This document shows positions 24,801 through 34,309 of a stretch of 64,000 nucleotides of DNA, one piece after another. A model generated the notes under the pieces. That model worked only from the letters and a program-made list of their open reading frames with translations, did no database searches and had not been told where the DNA came from. Source of the DNA: Saururus chinensis (lineage: Eukaryota > Streptophyta > Magnoliopsida > Piperales > Saururaceae); assembly GCA_035235625.1 (NCBI GenBank), contig CP141140.1, forward strand, positions 44,883,351 to 44,947,350, given 5' to 3'. Positions within the stretch are counted from its first letter, which is position 1. The number at the start of each line of letters is the position of its first letter. The translations under genes were made by a program, and so were the position numbers.

Positions 24801-27800
24801 ATTTTTGAAGGCATTGAACTCAGGGATGCCTGCTTTTCTGAAGTAACTGCAAACAGTGTAGCAATGCTATTAAGTTTTGGAGAGGCCATAGCCAAAAGCA
24901 AAAGATCACCTGAAAAGCTGTTTGTGCTTCTTGATATGTATGAAGTAATGCATGAGCTTCAACCAGAGGTATGACAATTATCATGCTGATGTTCTGTTTG
25001 CTTTGGAACCTAATCCGGCAATGGTAGAGTTTGTACGTTCTTTAGCTTGCATGAATATAACTAGCAACGATGAATTGGTTCTACACCTTCTACACCAAAC
25101 TATTTTTCTTGGCTTATGTATGTTTGTTTTCTAGCACTTCAAACTTTATGGCGTTTTGAGGATAGAATGCATTGTTCTGTTTTAGAAAATTTGAAAGGAA
25201 TTGTGATTTCATGACTTACGGGGAATTGTGGATGGAACAGATATGGGTTAATAGTTGGTATTGAAATGTAGTAGTAGTCGTGTATTTAGTCCATAAATTG
25301 ATGCGGTTAAGTGTTAATTTACCTTTTGTACTATAAATCATAAACATTAAGTTTCTTCTGTTATCTTTCTGATGAAGTTGAGAGGATAAAGTGTTAATTA
25401 GCTTTTGAAATTTGACGCTTATAAGGTAAAGGTGGAGCAATTGTTGGTTGTGCGAAAAGAGAGATGTGAAAAACCTACTACGACTTCTGCTGTCCCTTTT
25501 GGCTCTTTCAGGAAAAAAGGGTTTCAGTGGACATGTATGAATTAGTAGATTAGCTAGCACAGAGTTTTAGACATTTAATACTAGTGAAGCATTTTTTGGA
25601 TAATTAAGATTTACTCTACTATGTTAGCATTTTGTTAATAATTTAAAAGAAAAGTATTTTTTTTATTGCTAAATATTGCAATCTAATGAAATCAGAAAAA
25701 TCTAACATAATATTAAACCTGCTAAAGGTAATGGCTGGATTAGTGATGTTGTTTGTTTACACATTTAGTTCCATTCAATAGGTACTTGTGTCGTGCAAAT
25801 TAACTATCTTTCAAGATATAGTCGTTTTGTTCATGAAAATAAGGAATTAATTGAGATTTTTTGCAACTCTGGAGATTACATGCATGTGAGGGTGTTTTAA
25901 AGTGATCATCTTTAATTGAGTGGAGATGCTTAACTATGGAAATGAGCCCAATTGTCTGTGTTCTTTGTCAGTTTTTACTTGTATTTTTGTTCAAAAGATT
26001 GAAAAACTAATTCTGGATGGAAATAGCTAGGGAGCTATAACTAATTTTGGTAGATGCTATTTTTGTCTACATCTTTTCGTAACCCCTTTTCATTCACCAT
26101 TAACTTTGACTCTTTTTAAATATATTTTTTTTCTGAAACAAAATTCTCCCCACACTCTAACCCATACCCTAATCCCCTGTCCCTCTATCCACCACCTAAC
26201 AGTGGTTACCCAAAACTTGATGGTGGGTAATTGCCGTCATATTACCCTGGGCAAAAGAAAATTGGAAGGAAAAAGGGGGAGGGGGAGGGGCAGGGGGAGG
26301 GGGAGGAGGAGGAAAAGGAGGCGGCTTCAGCAGAGTAGGAGGAGAAGGTCGTGGCATAGGAAGAGGGGGTGGGTGGAGGGAGGGATCAGGTTGTGAGTCA
26401 GACTGATGGGAGATTTTCTCTCGCACTTTTTTTTGTTAAAAAAACTAGAAATAGAGTAACAGGCTATGGTGAGTACAAAGGGGGTTATGAAAAGATGTAC
26501 CAAAAAGCCATAGAAGTTGGTCCAGTTGGGGTAACAACTTTTAAAAGATTATGAAAGAAGACCAGAACTACAAAATGTTTTGGTTTGGCAGAAAGCAGAG
26601 GTGTGATCATGATGACACAAGGTAAGCCATCTCTGTCCTGGCCACCATTTTGGTAGCTTAAAAATCCTAGATATTGTGGAGATTGATTACATATTTTATA
26701 AGAAAGTTAGGTTCAGTAAAGAAAGTTTTGGCGTGAATAAAGTTTATGATATCTAAGGAAAATTTTAATTCATAAAAAAAATTTGCTTGAAGAGGATCTT
26801 AAATTAAGAGTTAAGGGAAATTTTGTTGAAACAAAAAATTCGACATTAGAGACATTAAGCGATCATGTAAAGGTTTTTGAAAAAAGATTGATGTATGATT
26901 ATTTGGAGAGGAACTCAGCAAGATTCTTTCCTTGGAAATATATCTCGCCACCTTGGCAAATTCCGAGATCTTGGTGAGATGGCAAACTTTTGATCTGATT
27001 GGATGACTATAGGGATGGTGATTGTTGACTGCATTACACTCCTTCCACCTCATAAAGAGTGTCTTGATTAAAAAAAAAATCCTTTTCCCTATTAAATGTC
27101 TGATTTCACATTAATTGGACAAAAGCTAATGCATATCACGTGCCTTGACCTTAAGAACCATTGTGGAAGTTTATACATACTGGTTTTGGCTGGCGCATTG
27201 ATGACTACCCTTTCACATGGTCACATGCTTTAAATATTAATAATTTTTAAATGCAGACAATCTTGACAGGAAGGAGGGAGTATGAAATATTGCTGAACAG
27301 CAATATCCTATTCCCGCTGTCTTTGACTTTCGCTATTACAAGTGTTGTTTGTAAATAAAATAGTGTTGTCTGTCTCTTGTGCTAGCATGTGGTCTGCAGG
27401 GTTTTTTGTTTTTTTGCCTTGTTGATTTTCTAAATTTTCATGTGATTTGAGGAGCTAATGACATTTGACTACTGAGGAAAGCTGCATTGGATGGTCAGAT
27501 TTTTTATGATGGTTCACTTTATCTACCGCGTACCATTTTTTCTTTGGCAGATTGAATATATTTTTGAAGGAAGACCATGTTTGGATATGCGACAAGCTGT
27601 AGTGGCGTTGACGAAACGGCTGGCACAGACAGCCCAAGAAACTTTTGGTGATTTTGAGGAGGCAGTTGAAAAAGATGCCACCAAGACCGCTGTGCTGGAT
27701 GGCACTGTTCATCCTCTCACAAGCTATGTTATCAATTATGTGAAGTTTCTATTTGAGTAAGTTGCATTACTAGCCATGGCAATTGTACTTTTTTTATTTT

Positions 27801-30800
27801 CTGAATTTTTTGTCCTGCTACATCGTGAGGGTTTTACAATAATCTTGTGGATGAAGTTCTTCCAATTTGGTGTCATATTCTGGGTTTCCAGAATGTTTGG
27901 TAAGTGTTATATCTACTAATAAAACTGGCGTTCTACCATTTGCAAAGCCTTGTCTGTCTTGTTGAAATACATTCTCAAATTTCATGTATTTAATTGTCCA
28001 AATCATTAATGAAATGGTATTACTTGTTTATTGATGGTTCTTTACTGTGTCGTGATATCTTATAATTCTTTTTGGTGTAAGATTTTCTAGCATTCCTTAT
28101 GAAGCTGGATATTTGAAATTGTGGAAACGATTATTCATTTTTAATATATAGGCTTCCAAATCGGTTGGTAGACCTTGTTGAATCTTGATATCGTATTTTT
28201 TATTTGAGCTCTCTGTTACTTATATGTGCTAATCTTGTATGCAGCTATCAGTCAACATTAAAGCAACTTTTTCAAGAGTTTGATAGCGGTGGCAAGGACT
28301 CAAATACCCAGTTGGCAGATTTGACAATGCGGATAATGCAAGCTCTTCAAACCAACCTAGATGGAAAATCTAAGCAGTATAGGGATCTTCCACTGACACA
28401 ACTATTCCTTATGAATAATATTCACTATATGGTCAGATCTGTAAGAAAGTGAGCTCTTACCTCTATACATGATCAAATTTGTTATATTATGCTTGTCTGT
28501 ATACTATTGTCTTGTTTTGTTCTTTTTGCAACTTCTATTGACAATTCTACTTTCTGGCTTTTTCTCAGGTCAGAAGCGAAGGATTTGTTGGGGGATGATT
28601 GGGTGCAAAGACACCGGAGAGTTGTTCAGCAGCATGCAAATCAATATAAAAGGGTGGCTTGGGGGAAGGTAATACCTGAATATCAAATTGATAATCATGC
28701 TGCTTTTGATTAGGTCTTGTTATTTTTCCAAAAGGTGGTTTCTATGTTTCTTGAACTCATATATTCCCTTTTCCCTTCTATGCATTCTTTGTAATCACAG
28801 TTGTTAACTTCTTTTGCGATCCTGTTACTTTCTTTCTTACAACTGATAAAGATTTGTTTCTTGTCCACACCAACTGCAGCTTGACACCCAACAAATGTGT
28901 GATATTAATAAAAAATGTATTGTCCAATTTTGATATTCTTAAGTTGATGCCTTCTGAACTTTAATGTTATGAGTTGTGTTTTTTAATGGAAACTTTAAAA
29001 TGTTATGCAAATCTGTTCATTAGGAGTAAACATGAATTACTGATAGAGGTGTTTTGCCTCTGAATCTATAAGTCTTTTAAGAAGACCAATGAACTTAATT
29101 GTTTAGGTTTGAATCTTGGAGTCATGGGTTATGTTTGAGGAGGGAGAATGGGGATGATTGTATAACTGAGACGATAGAAGGTGCTCAGCAGGTTCTCATG
29201 GATGAGTTTGACTATTTTTAGCTTGTAAGAGTTGAGTTGAACAAACGAAAAACCTCCAGCAGAAGCCAAATGAACTAAGGCACAGCTTGATGACTTTTCA
29301 TATACTGTTCTACTCAATTGTTGATGTTCTGAAGTATTTTTGCGTTAATGATAAATGGAATGAATTATATGCCATTTTCTGTTGTTTTTCTTCCTATTTA
29401 TTAGTTGATTTGCAGTTTTGTTAAGTCAGTATGCATTGTATTTGGCTGTACATGTCTATCAGTTAAATTAATTATGCCTGAATGATAGATGGAGTGAACC
29501 ATATGCCATGCGCTGTTGTTTTTCTTCCCATTTTTTAGTTGATTTGCAATATTGTTGAATCAGCACTCATGTCTATCAATTACATTGTCATGTACATGGT
29601 GACTGAAGAGTGAGACCTCTCTGTTTACATTTTTGAAAGCAAACTATGTTTGGGGGTGATGGGATCAGTTTTGGTGGCTCATTTTACTTCCATTAGGACT
29701 TTAGATTTAATCCTTTAGAGCCAAATTGAACTGATGCATACTCTTTAGTTCCTTAAAACTTCAGTTTACCCTGCAGTTTGTCGTGGAATGTCTTAATTTA
29801 AACTTGTGGCTCTTCACTATTCATTTGAGGTCATTAACGATTGATAGCCTTCTGTTCCTGTATTATTAACGTACCCCAGGGGACAAAGTTAATGTTTTGA
29901 TGATGCTTAGTTGCCAACGTTTTAAAATTGTAAGTTTATGCTAAATTTTGATTGTTGTCACCACAGATTCTGCAATGCCTTTCTGCTCAAGGTTTGAGTT
30001 CATCAAGCGGTGGTAGTGCACCCGGAGGTGATGGAGGCAATAGCAGTGGTGTTTCCAGGGCGATGGTCAAGGACAGGTCTGAAATTTGTACTGTTATTCT
30101 TTGAACTTTGTTGGTAATTATTTCCTATCATATTACTGTACTACTGTTGGGCTGTCCATATTGAAAATTTGTTGCTTTTATTTGGATCAGATTCAAGTCA
30201 TTCAATATGCAACTTGAGGAGCTACATCTTCGTCAATGTCAGTGGGCGGTTCCTGATAATGAATTGCGGGAACATTTGAGGCTATCCATTGCAGAAGTTC
30301 TTTTGCCTGCTTACAGATCTTTCATTAAGAGATTCGGGTATTCTTTGGATATTTTATTTATTCTATCTAACTGGACTTGTAGGTTACATGGCATGCTCCT
30401 CATACTTAGCATGAGCCAAATTCTTCTATTTGAACAGCAGTTTGCTGTTGTGTAGTGAATATATCCACAATTTAGTTTCTTGGACTTGTTAATGGATTGC
30501 TAGCATGGATGGGAACGGTGTTATGTCCCAATATGAGGGACTCCACCCCACCTACAGGTCGCGCCATGTGGACTAGTTATAGGCTTATGTTATGAGAGAA
30601 TTTTTGGTTATTATGAATGATGTGCTTTAGGGTTATTGTTAGGAGGCACATTAGTATTCTCTATATAACATTAGGGCTTAGCGCTAATTGGGATTATAGA
30701 ATGAATTAAGCTTCTCATGTCTTCCTCATCTCCTTCGTCTGGCTGTTTACCCCTTTTATCTCTCCAAACGGCTTGCATGCCATGTGCTTACCCAATGGCC

Positions 30801-31042
30801 TTGTTACCCCATTCCTCCAAACTTCTCCATCCAGTTATCTCATTGTGTACCCTGGTACATAACACACAATTAACCATTGGATGACCTTTTTTGTTTTAAT
30901 TATAATTTTGTGCATATATTTCAGGTTGCTTATTGAAGGTGGCAAGTCTCCTCAGAAATATATGAAATATACACCGGAAGAGGTTGAAGCAATGCTAGGC
31001 AATTTGTTCGAAGGAAAGATGCTTAATGATCAGAAGCGATAG
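15717..31042 (+). CDS. EXO70A1: Exocyst complex subunit EXO70A1, 12 exons, 651 aa
   Basis: EXO70 is a peripheral subunit of the octameric exocyst, which tethers secretory vesicles to the plasma membrane; in the family its C-terminal helical rod binds phosphoinositides. Coding exons are 15717-15893, 15999-16094, 17125-17330, 17946-18188, 24536-24674, 24759-24968, 27551-27756, 28245-28448, 28569-28668, 29967-30076, 30191-30337 and 30925-31042. They total 1956 nt with no internal stop, and every intron is GT-AG. The product is 651 aa; Arabidopsis EXO70A1 has 638 aa and the same 12-exon plan. Recognisable blocks include SILGSFDHRLSAL-like helix 1, SNKSFKSSDGVLNHAN, WEVLEAKIGNWIH, KRLAQTAQETFGDFEEAVE, LMNNIHYMVRSVR, EAKDLLGDDWVQRHRR and AEVLLPAYRSF. 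The N-terminus is Ala/Arg-rich, and a Ser/Gly-rich loop is encoded by exon 10. The start is the first ATG, which runs straight into the conserved helix; in-frame codons upstream have no ATG. The gene looks intact and functional. EXO70A subclass is assigned by overall likeness; a closely related A2 paralogue is less likely. Confidence 0.96.
15999..16094 (+). CDS. EXO70A1: EXO70A1 exon 2 (codons 60-91)
   Basis: Acceptor TTTGCAG at 15998, donor GTTTGT at 16095, phase 0 on both sides. It encodes VRTHSIRRAHENIDKTHKAA and then EVILQQFDLSRQ, the second half of the N-terminal helix pair. This exon is too short to be seen as a separate reading frame. Intron 1 is 105 bp and intron 2 is 1030 bp. Confidence 0.93.
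17125..17330 (+). CDS. EXO70A1: EXO70A1 exon 3 (codons 92-160, last split)
   Basis: Acceptor TATGCAG, donor GTTTGT. It encodes AEAKILKGPHEDLESYLEAV and SNKSFKSSDGVLNHANGLLA, both hallmark EXO70A blocks. It ends with two bases (AG) of a serine codon completed by exon 4. Confidence 0.94.
17946..18188 (+). CDS. EXO70A1: EXO70A1 exon 4 (codons 160-241, split ends)
   Basis: Begins with the C that completes the serine codon, then KPTEPDRLFDCLPNN. A variable Ser/Asn/His-rich loop follows, then YTPPTLIPPRIMPLLHDLA and QMVQAGHQQQLLKIY. Donor GTAAGG at 18189 opens the 6.3-kb intron 4. The variable loop falls where plant EXO70A proteins normally differ in length. Confidence 0.93.
18427..18723 (+). repeat. 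5' LTR of the intron-4 element
   Basis: 297 bp, TGTTATGATTTTGAATTAGG to GGGTTACAACA. It pairs with 23031-23341 through shared blocks such as CCTATAATACATGTACTCC and CTTTCCCTTCTCCTTTCCCA. Confidence 0.9.
18725..18737 (+). other. Primer-binding site (initiator Met tRNA type)
   Basis: TGGTATCAAAGTG lies one base after the 5' LTR. It closely resembles the plant TGGTATCAGAGC site, complementary to the 3' end of initiator methionine tRNA, and fixes the + orientation of the element. Confidence 0.8.
19014..20888 (-). mobile_element. Solo LTR D nested in the intron-4 element
   Basis: Ends are TGTAACACCC and GGGTGTTACA; flanking 5-mers are ATGCG and ATGCA. Length is 1875 bp with no internal domain. 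The shared LTR block reads on the reverse strand at 19222-19322, so I orient it on the - strand. It also holds a (TA)n run at 19368-19388 and a degenerate ATCAGA/ATCATA-rich tract at 19500-19700. Confidence 0.8.
19222..19322 (-). repeat. Shared LTR block, copy in LTR D
   Basis: + strand GGCTCGGGCTAACACTGTTG to GAACGTAGTTCTACCTA. It is colinear with the A3 copy (GGATCGGGCCAACATCACCC … GACGTAGTTCTGCC) although the rest of D does not resemble A. Confidence 0.72.
21600..22230 (+). pseudogene. Gypsy gag relic
   Basis: Frame-broken segments read FKGDEPKEWASHARRFFHF, then a SFHMEGRALEHF stretch, then VHIFKPCTLTETIHVARM. These match the usual gag order (F-GDDP-W---AE-FF, LEG-A--WF, PKTL-EAI-LAR). 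Stops and frameshifts separate them. Confidence 0.75.
22440..22990 (+). pseudogene. Gypsy aspartic protease relic with lost catalytic Asp
   Basis: The segment reads NAPNTMHINW, then LINIGSTCSFINEDVAKELD; retropepsins have D-G at LIDSGST. Codon 22588-22590 is AAT (Asn) in place of the catalytic Asp. Downstream GVDNVFGIDRLR and VKWDFECM match the G-DVVLGMDWL and WDF blocks that precede reverse transcriptase. The 3' LTR follows at 23031, so RT and integrase are deleted. Confidence 0.8.
23031..23341 (+). repeat. 3' LTR of the intron-4 element
   Basis: 311 bp, TGTTATGATTTCGAATTCGG to GGGTTACAACA, followed by AATAG. Many substitutions and small indels against the 5' LTR suggest an old insertion. 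Confidence 0.9.
23342..24535 (+). other. Rest of intron 4, with an LTR-like fragment
   Basis: The segment 23542-23897 starts TGTTGAGTAATTATGG and ends CCTTAGGGTTTATTACAACA, much like the end of the LTRs just upstream, with a CT-rich stretch before it. No target duplication is visible. The remainder is AT-rich intron with no exon. Confidence 0.4.
24536..24674 (+). CDS. EXO70A1: EXO70A1 exon 5 (codons 241-287)
   Basis: Acceptor TTCAG at 24535, donor GTAAGA at 24675. It encodes DTRSSVLEQSLRKLGVERLS and WEVLEAKIGNWIHYMRIA, the start of the conserved Pfam Exo70 region. Phase is kept across the 6347-bp intron 4, so the transposon load there is tolerated as intron sequence. Confidence 0.94.
24759..24968 (+). 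CDS. EXO70A1: EXO70A1 exon 6 (codons 288-357)
   Basis: Intron 5 is only 84 bp. The exon encodes VKLLFAAEKKVCDQIFEGIE followed by LRDACFSEVTANSVAMLLSF and SKRSPEKLFVLLDMYEVM. Compared with the usual plant form (…GFDSLRDQCF…) this copy appears one residue shorter between IFEG and RDACF. Donor is GTATGA. Confidence 0.94.
26275..26303 (+). other. Potential G-quadruplex in intron 6
   Basis: Runs of five, five, four, five and five G separated by A or CA, followed by more GGA repeats. The run is on the coding strand, so the transcript could also fold. Function is inference. Confidence 0.55.
27037..27280. mobile_element. Stowaway (Tc1/mariner) MITE in intron 6
   Basis: 244 bp. Left end CACTCCTTCCACCTCATAAA, right end (reverse complement) CTCCCTCCTTCCTGTCAAGA, flanked by TA (27035-27036 and 27281-27282). 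CTCCCTCCGTCCCA-like ends and a TA duplication are diagnostic of Stowaway elements. Confidence 0.85.
27551..27756 (+). CDS. EXO70A1: EXO70A1 exon 7 (codons 358-426, last split)
   Basis: Acceptor TTTGGCAG. It encodes IEYIFEGRPCLDMRQAVVAL and the near-invariant TKRLAQTAQETFGDFEEAVE and DGTVHPLTSYVINYVKFLF. It ends with GA of an Asp codon before donor GTAAGT. Confidence 0.95.
28245..28448 (+). CDS. EXO70A1: EXO70A1 exon 8 (codons 426-494, split ends)
   Basis: The first base completes Asp, then YQSTLKQLFQEFDSGGKDSN, TMRIMQALQTNLDGKSKQY and LFLMNNIHYMVRSVR. Donor GTGAGC splits the Lys codon (AA|G). Confidence 0.94.
28569..28668 (+). CDS. EXO70A1: EXO70A1 exon 9 (codons 494-527)
   Basis: Acceptor CTCAG, donor GTAATA. 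It encodes SEAKDLLGDDWVQRHRRVVQ and QHANQYKRVAWGK, among the most conserved EXO70A segments. Intron 8 is 120 bp. Confidence 0.94.
29347..29600 (+). repeat. Tandem duplication in intron 9
   Basis: AATGATAAATGGAATGAA… at 29347 recurs as AATGATAGATGGAGTGAA… at 29481, together with CTGTTGTTTTTCTTCC and TTAGTTGATTTGCA. The shift is 134 bp. No coding content. Confidence 0.75.
29967..30076 (+). CDS. EXO70A1: EXO70A1 exon 10 (codons 528-564, last split)
   Basis: Acceptor CACCACAG. It encodes ILQCLSAQGL, then a Ser/Gly-rich loop, then GVSRAMVKD. The low-complexity loop is typical of EXO70A at this place. Donor GTCTGA is GT-type but weak. Too short to stand out as an open frame by itself. Confidence 0.9.
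30191..30337 (+). CDS. EXO70A1: EXO70A1 exon 11 (codons 564-613, split ends)
   Basis: Acceptor GGATCAG. It encodes RFKSFNMQLEELHLRQCQWA and VPDNELREHLRLSIAEVLLP, then AYRSFIKRF. Basic residues in this C-terminal rod are where family members contact membrane phosphoinositides. Donor GTATTC splits the Gly codon. Confidence 0.94.
30519..30864 (+). mobile_element. Solo-LTR-like element in EXO70A1 intron 11
   Basis: Ends are inverted, TGTTATGTCCC and GGTACATAACA. TCTCTATATAACA near 30658 would serve as its TATA box, followed by a CT-rich stretch. Flanks AACGG and CACAA do not match, so no duplication supports it. Size suits a copia LTR. Confidence 0.5.
30925..31042 (+). CDS. EXO70A1: EXO70A1 exon 12 and stop (codons 613-651)
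   Basis: Acceptor TTTCAG. It encodes LLIEGGKSPQKYMKYTPEEV and EAMLGNLFEGKMLNDQKR, then TAG at 31040-31042. The KYMKYTPEEVE…LFEGK…KR ending matches the family C-terminus, so the protein is not truncated. Confidence 0.95.
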
Positions 31043-31058
31043 TGTTCACGTAATTGTA

Positions 31059-31174
31059 AATAAAACTCTTCTTTACAAGTTTGAATAGTTTTGTTCCTTG
31101 GTTTCTTTCTCTTTCCCCTTTTTCCAATTAGGAGCAATTTTTATGTATGAAAAAGTGTTCACCTTACGAATAAA
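31059..31174 (+). terminator. Candidate poly(A) signals of EXO70A1
   Basis: Two AATAAA hexamers lie downstream of the stop, at 31059-31064 and 31169-31174, in AT-rich sequence. Either could direct 3' end formation. The second leaves a more usual 3' UTR length. Confidence 0.5.
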
Positions 31175-31619
31175 CGTTTGATGGTTATTCTATTCATTGC
31201 TCTCAACTTTGTATTTTGTGTGCTTCATTTTTGGGTATCTTTTTAAACAGCTTTTAGCCATTTTTTTTAATAGGTGGCCATTGGATAAACGTTTAAACGG
31301 CAGGGAAGACTGCATAATAGATCAAGTCCGTTTTAGGCAGTAGTCCTAGGTGCTTGTACAACATTGGTTTATATAATTATGAAAATTTTGATGATAATCA
31401 GCTCTTGGTTCTCGTAAGAAATGAAAATTGACGAAAGTGATTGGAACGACTCAAATTCTTATCGTGATTCGGAACGATATGCTACTTTATTCAGAATGAG
31501 ATATACACCCTGTCTTAATGGTATTATTTTAAAAATAAGTACGGTCTGTCTTATTTGTATTTTATTTAAGTATGCCCTATCTTAATAATATTTTATTGTA
31601 TTTTATGTAATAGAAGTAT
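31175..31619. other. EXO70A1 downstream DNA merging into copia LTR
   Basis: AT-rich with no coding region. Three TA(A)GACAGGGTGTAT/CCTGTCTTAATG-like short repeats occur near 31505-31590 (GTCTTAATGGTATT, GTCTTATTTGTATT, ATCTTAATAATATT). These may belong to the copia LTR end. Confidence 0.35.
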
Positions 31620-31971
31620 TGTAAGTACGATGTACAAAGAGCGAAAAGGGAGGTTTGACCGAGGATTTGAAGTCTGGGAGGGAGGTTATAGTTGGATCGC
31701 AATAGGCTAGAATCATTGAAGACACGGTTTTTGGAGAATTAAAAGAGCTTCTCTTGAATTGGATTAAGGAAGAAGAGAATTACAAGACCTGTCCAGCTTC
31801 TAAGTAGGCTTAGAGTTGCCAATAAAAAAATTACTATTGCCCTCACTTAAATGAAGGGCTGACTAGTCATATAAGAAGAATAATAATTAAAAATTAATCT
31901 ATCCCATTTACATAGTACTATACTATTAAAAATAATTAAATACAAAGACGAGTAAATATACTCCTTTAACA
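31620..31971 (-). repeat. Copia 3' LTR (reverse strand), inner part
   Basis: Reading the - strand, TGTTAAAGGAGTATA starts at 31971 directly after a polypurine tract (GAGTTTGAGGGGGG, 31972-31985). The outer end is uncertain; TGTACAACATT at 31355 is one candidate, which would make it 617 bp. Confidence 0.6.
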
Positions 31972-31984
31972 CCCCCCTCAAACT

Positions 31985-33595
31985 CTAAATGGAGAGAACA
32001 TTATGAGTTTACTCAATAAGAACTAGAAGCAAGCAAAACTGAGTAAAGAAGTCAACTATTTGATGAGCAAAGGAAATATAAGGAAGTGTAAGAGTCCTTG
32101 CATGGAGGTGGTGGCGCATGATGTGGTAGTCAATCTCAATATATTTTGTGCACTCATGGAAAAAAGGTCATGTACAATTTGAATAACACTTACTATCACA
32201 ATACATATGAGTAGAACTAGTAGGAGTAATCCCCATGTTGAAAAAAAGCCATCGAAGCCAAACGATTTTTGCTGCAGTAGCAGCCATAGTCCTATAGTCA
32301 ACCTCAATACTAGAATGAGCAATACAATCATGCTTCTTACTCTTCTAGGCAATAAGAGAATTACGTAAAAAGAGATAATAGTTTGTAGTGGATTTGTGAT
32401 CCACTACATCACCAGCCTAGTCAGCATCAAGAGTAAACACATCAAGTGAGATCAGAAATAGAAGAGAGAAGCAAACTAAGATCCATGGTTCCAAACACAG
32501 CACAAAATTGAAAGAACGACAACCCAAGTGGAGAGTGAGGAGTTGAAAAAAACTAACTAACAATGTACATAGCATGTTGAATATCAAACATAGTAACTGT
32601 GAGATAGACTACAGAACCAACCACCTCTAGATAAAGCATATGGTTATCTAAAGGAACATCATCAAGGAGGTTGAGTTTCAGGCTGACTTTTATGGGACTA
32701 TCAACATGCAGAGAATCTCTCAACCTAGAATGAGCAATGACCTTTGAAGCATACTTAGGGGTTGTTTGGGTATTAAATTTTTTAGAAAAAGAATTAGAAG
32801 TTTTTAGAATTAATTTTAAAAATTTACCGTCGAATGTGAATTACGTTTGGTAATAAAATTTGTTAGAATAAATTTAGATGTCGCGTCAAACCCAATTTAA
32901 AACTTTAAGCTAATTAACTCTTACTCTCTCTCAAACTTGGATATGCACGTTTTTGGTCCCATTATGTTTCTAAATTCGAGCACTATTAAACAAGATCCCA
33001 CAAGGGTAGGTAATTTTGAACTTTTAAATTAGGCCCTAGTTATATGACACATTTCTCAAGGCTTAAATCGATATGAGACATAACCATTGAAAAATAATAG
33101 AATCTATAATTTTCAAAGTGAGGGATAGGAGACATAATCAACTGAATCACATCATGATGTGATTCTGTGATTCAGGCCGATTCAGACTCGAAACGGCTTG
33201 AATCAACATCAGGGCTGAATTTTTAATTCTGCTTAGCTTATACACACAAATAGGATTCTAATAATTCAAGCCTGAATTGACGTTGAATCAACTAAGTTTT
33301 ACAAAAAATTAAGTACACAAACAACCCCTTAGATTGAGACAGAAGATATCCTTGAGGAGAAGAAGCAACCTCAATACCCAAAAATAAAAAAGGAAACATA
33401 AATCCTTTGTCTCAAAAAGATATTGAAGCTAAGCTTTGAGTGAGCAAATGCCAACAAAATTATCACCAATAACAATCATGTCATCTACATATAATAATAG
33501 TATTATAAGACTAGCAATAAAATCTCTAAAGAGCATGGCAAATTCATGACCATTACCCGCCCAACTATGACAAAGCAAGGGTAAACTTCTTAAAC
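31985..33595 (-). pseudogene. Ty1-copia RT C-terminus and RNase H relic
   Basis: On the - strand LLLYVDDMIVIGDN places the RT YVDD motif at about 33480-33491. Further on, at about 32350-32060, KYIEIDYHIMRHH-like codons match the copia RNase H block (KHIEID-HFVR). A Harbinger-type MITE (32758-33328) breaks the frame between them, and stops occur throughout. The polypurine tract and LTR follow at 31985 and below. The RT N-terminal half is at 42335-43267, beyond LTR A3. Confidence 0.8.
32758..33328. mobile_element. PIF/Harbinger-type MITE
   Basis: 571 bp with inverted ends GGGGTTGTTTGGGTATTAAA and (reverse complement) GGGGTTGTTTGTGTACTTAA, flanked by TTA at 32755-32757 and 33329-33331. A 3-bp TWA duplication and GGG-rich ends fit Tourist-like elements. 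It has no coding capacity. Confidence 0.88.
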
Positions 33596-34032
33596 TATCA
33601 CGACCTGGATTTTTAAAAGTCTTTTTAAATAGCATGAACGGTAAGTCACAAAAAAATATTCTTTCTTTCTTAAATACAAAACAAACCATTCAATTAAATA
33701 TCAAGGTCATGATAACAGAAGTTCACAAATACGAATATCAAATCAAATGATATTAGTACACACCTCAAAATTCAATAAGAACAGCTCATCCATCTAAGTA
33801 CAAGTTCGTCATTTGTCTGAAAATAAACAACTAAGTTGACTCTCATGCCGAAGATACACTTATGTACCGGAGTTGCATAAATAAGGACTTCATCCTATAC
33901 TCGACAATCTTGGTCTCATTTGTCGTCGCCTAGAGAACCTGCAACCAACCAACCAAACAAAGCAACAACAGGACCTCTCCTCCATTAGGAGAAGAGCTTC
34001 CAACAGGACAAAATATTTTATTAATGTTTTTT

Positions 34033-34130
34033 GGATCGGGCCAACATCACCCGATGTTAGTTGCCTACGTACTAATCAGACAAAATCTTCAATGTTTCCA
34101 ACAAGATTGGATGTAGACGTAGTTCTGCCT
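34033..34130 (-). repeat. Shared LTR block, copy in LTR A3
   Basis: + strand GGATCGGGCCAACATCACCC to GACGTAGTTCTGCC, closely matching the A4 copy in reverse complement. Confidence 0.82.
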
Positions 34131-34309
34131 AGAAACTACATTATCCTAAGAAGCATAGCATCGCACATGTAATGCTTAAGTATTTTTAATTGACCTATAT
34201 TTTATGTAAGTCCTTTAATCATTTTACTTGTCTAAATTAAACAAGAAATATTAAACAATGTTATTAATTATCTCACAACCCTTCTTCAATAATTAATACT
34301 ATCAATATG

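Larger units (their letters stand above)
24969..27550 (+). other. Intron 6 of EXO70A1
   Basis: 2582-bp intron without exons. It holds a G-run tract at 26275-26303 and a Stowaway MITE at 27037-27280. The open frames inside it are shadows. Confidence 0.8.

Noticed and set aside
15717-31042. EXO70A1 as a retrocopy or pseudogene
   Set aside because: All eleven introns are present, every junction is in phase and there are no internal stops.
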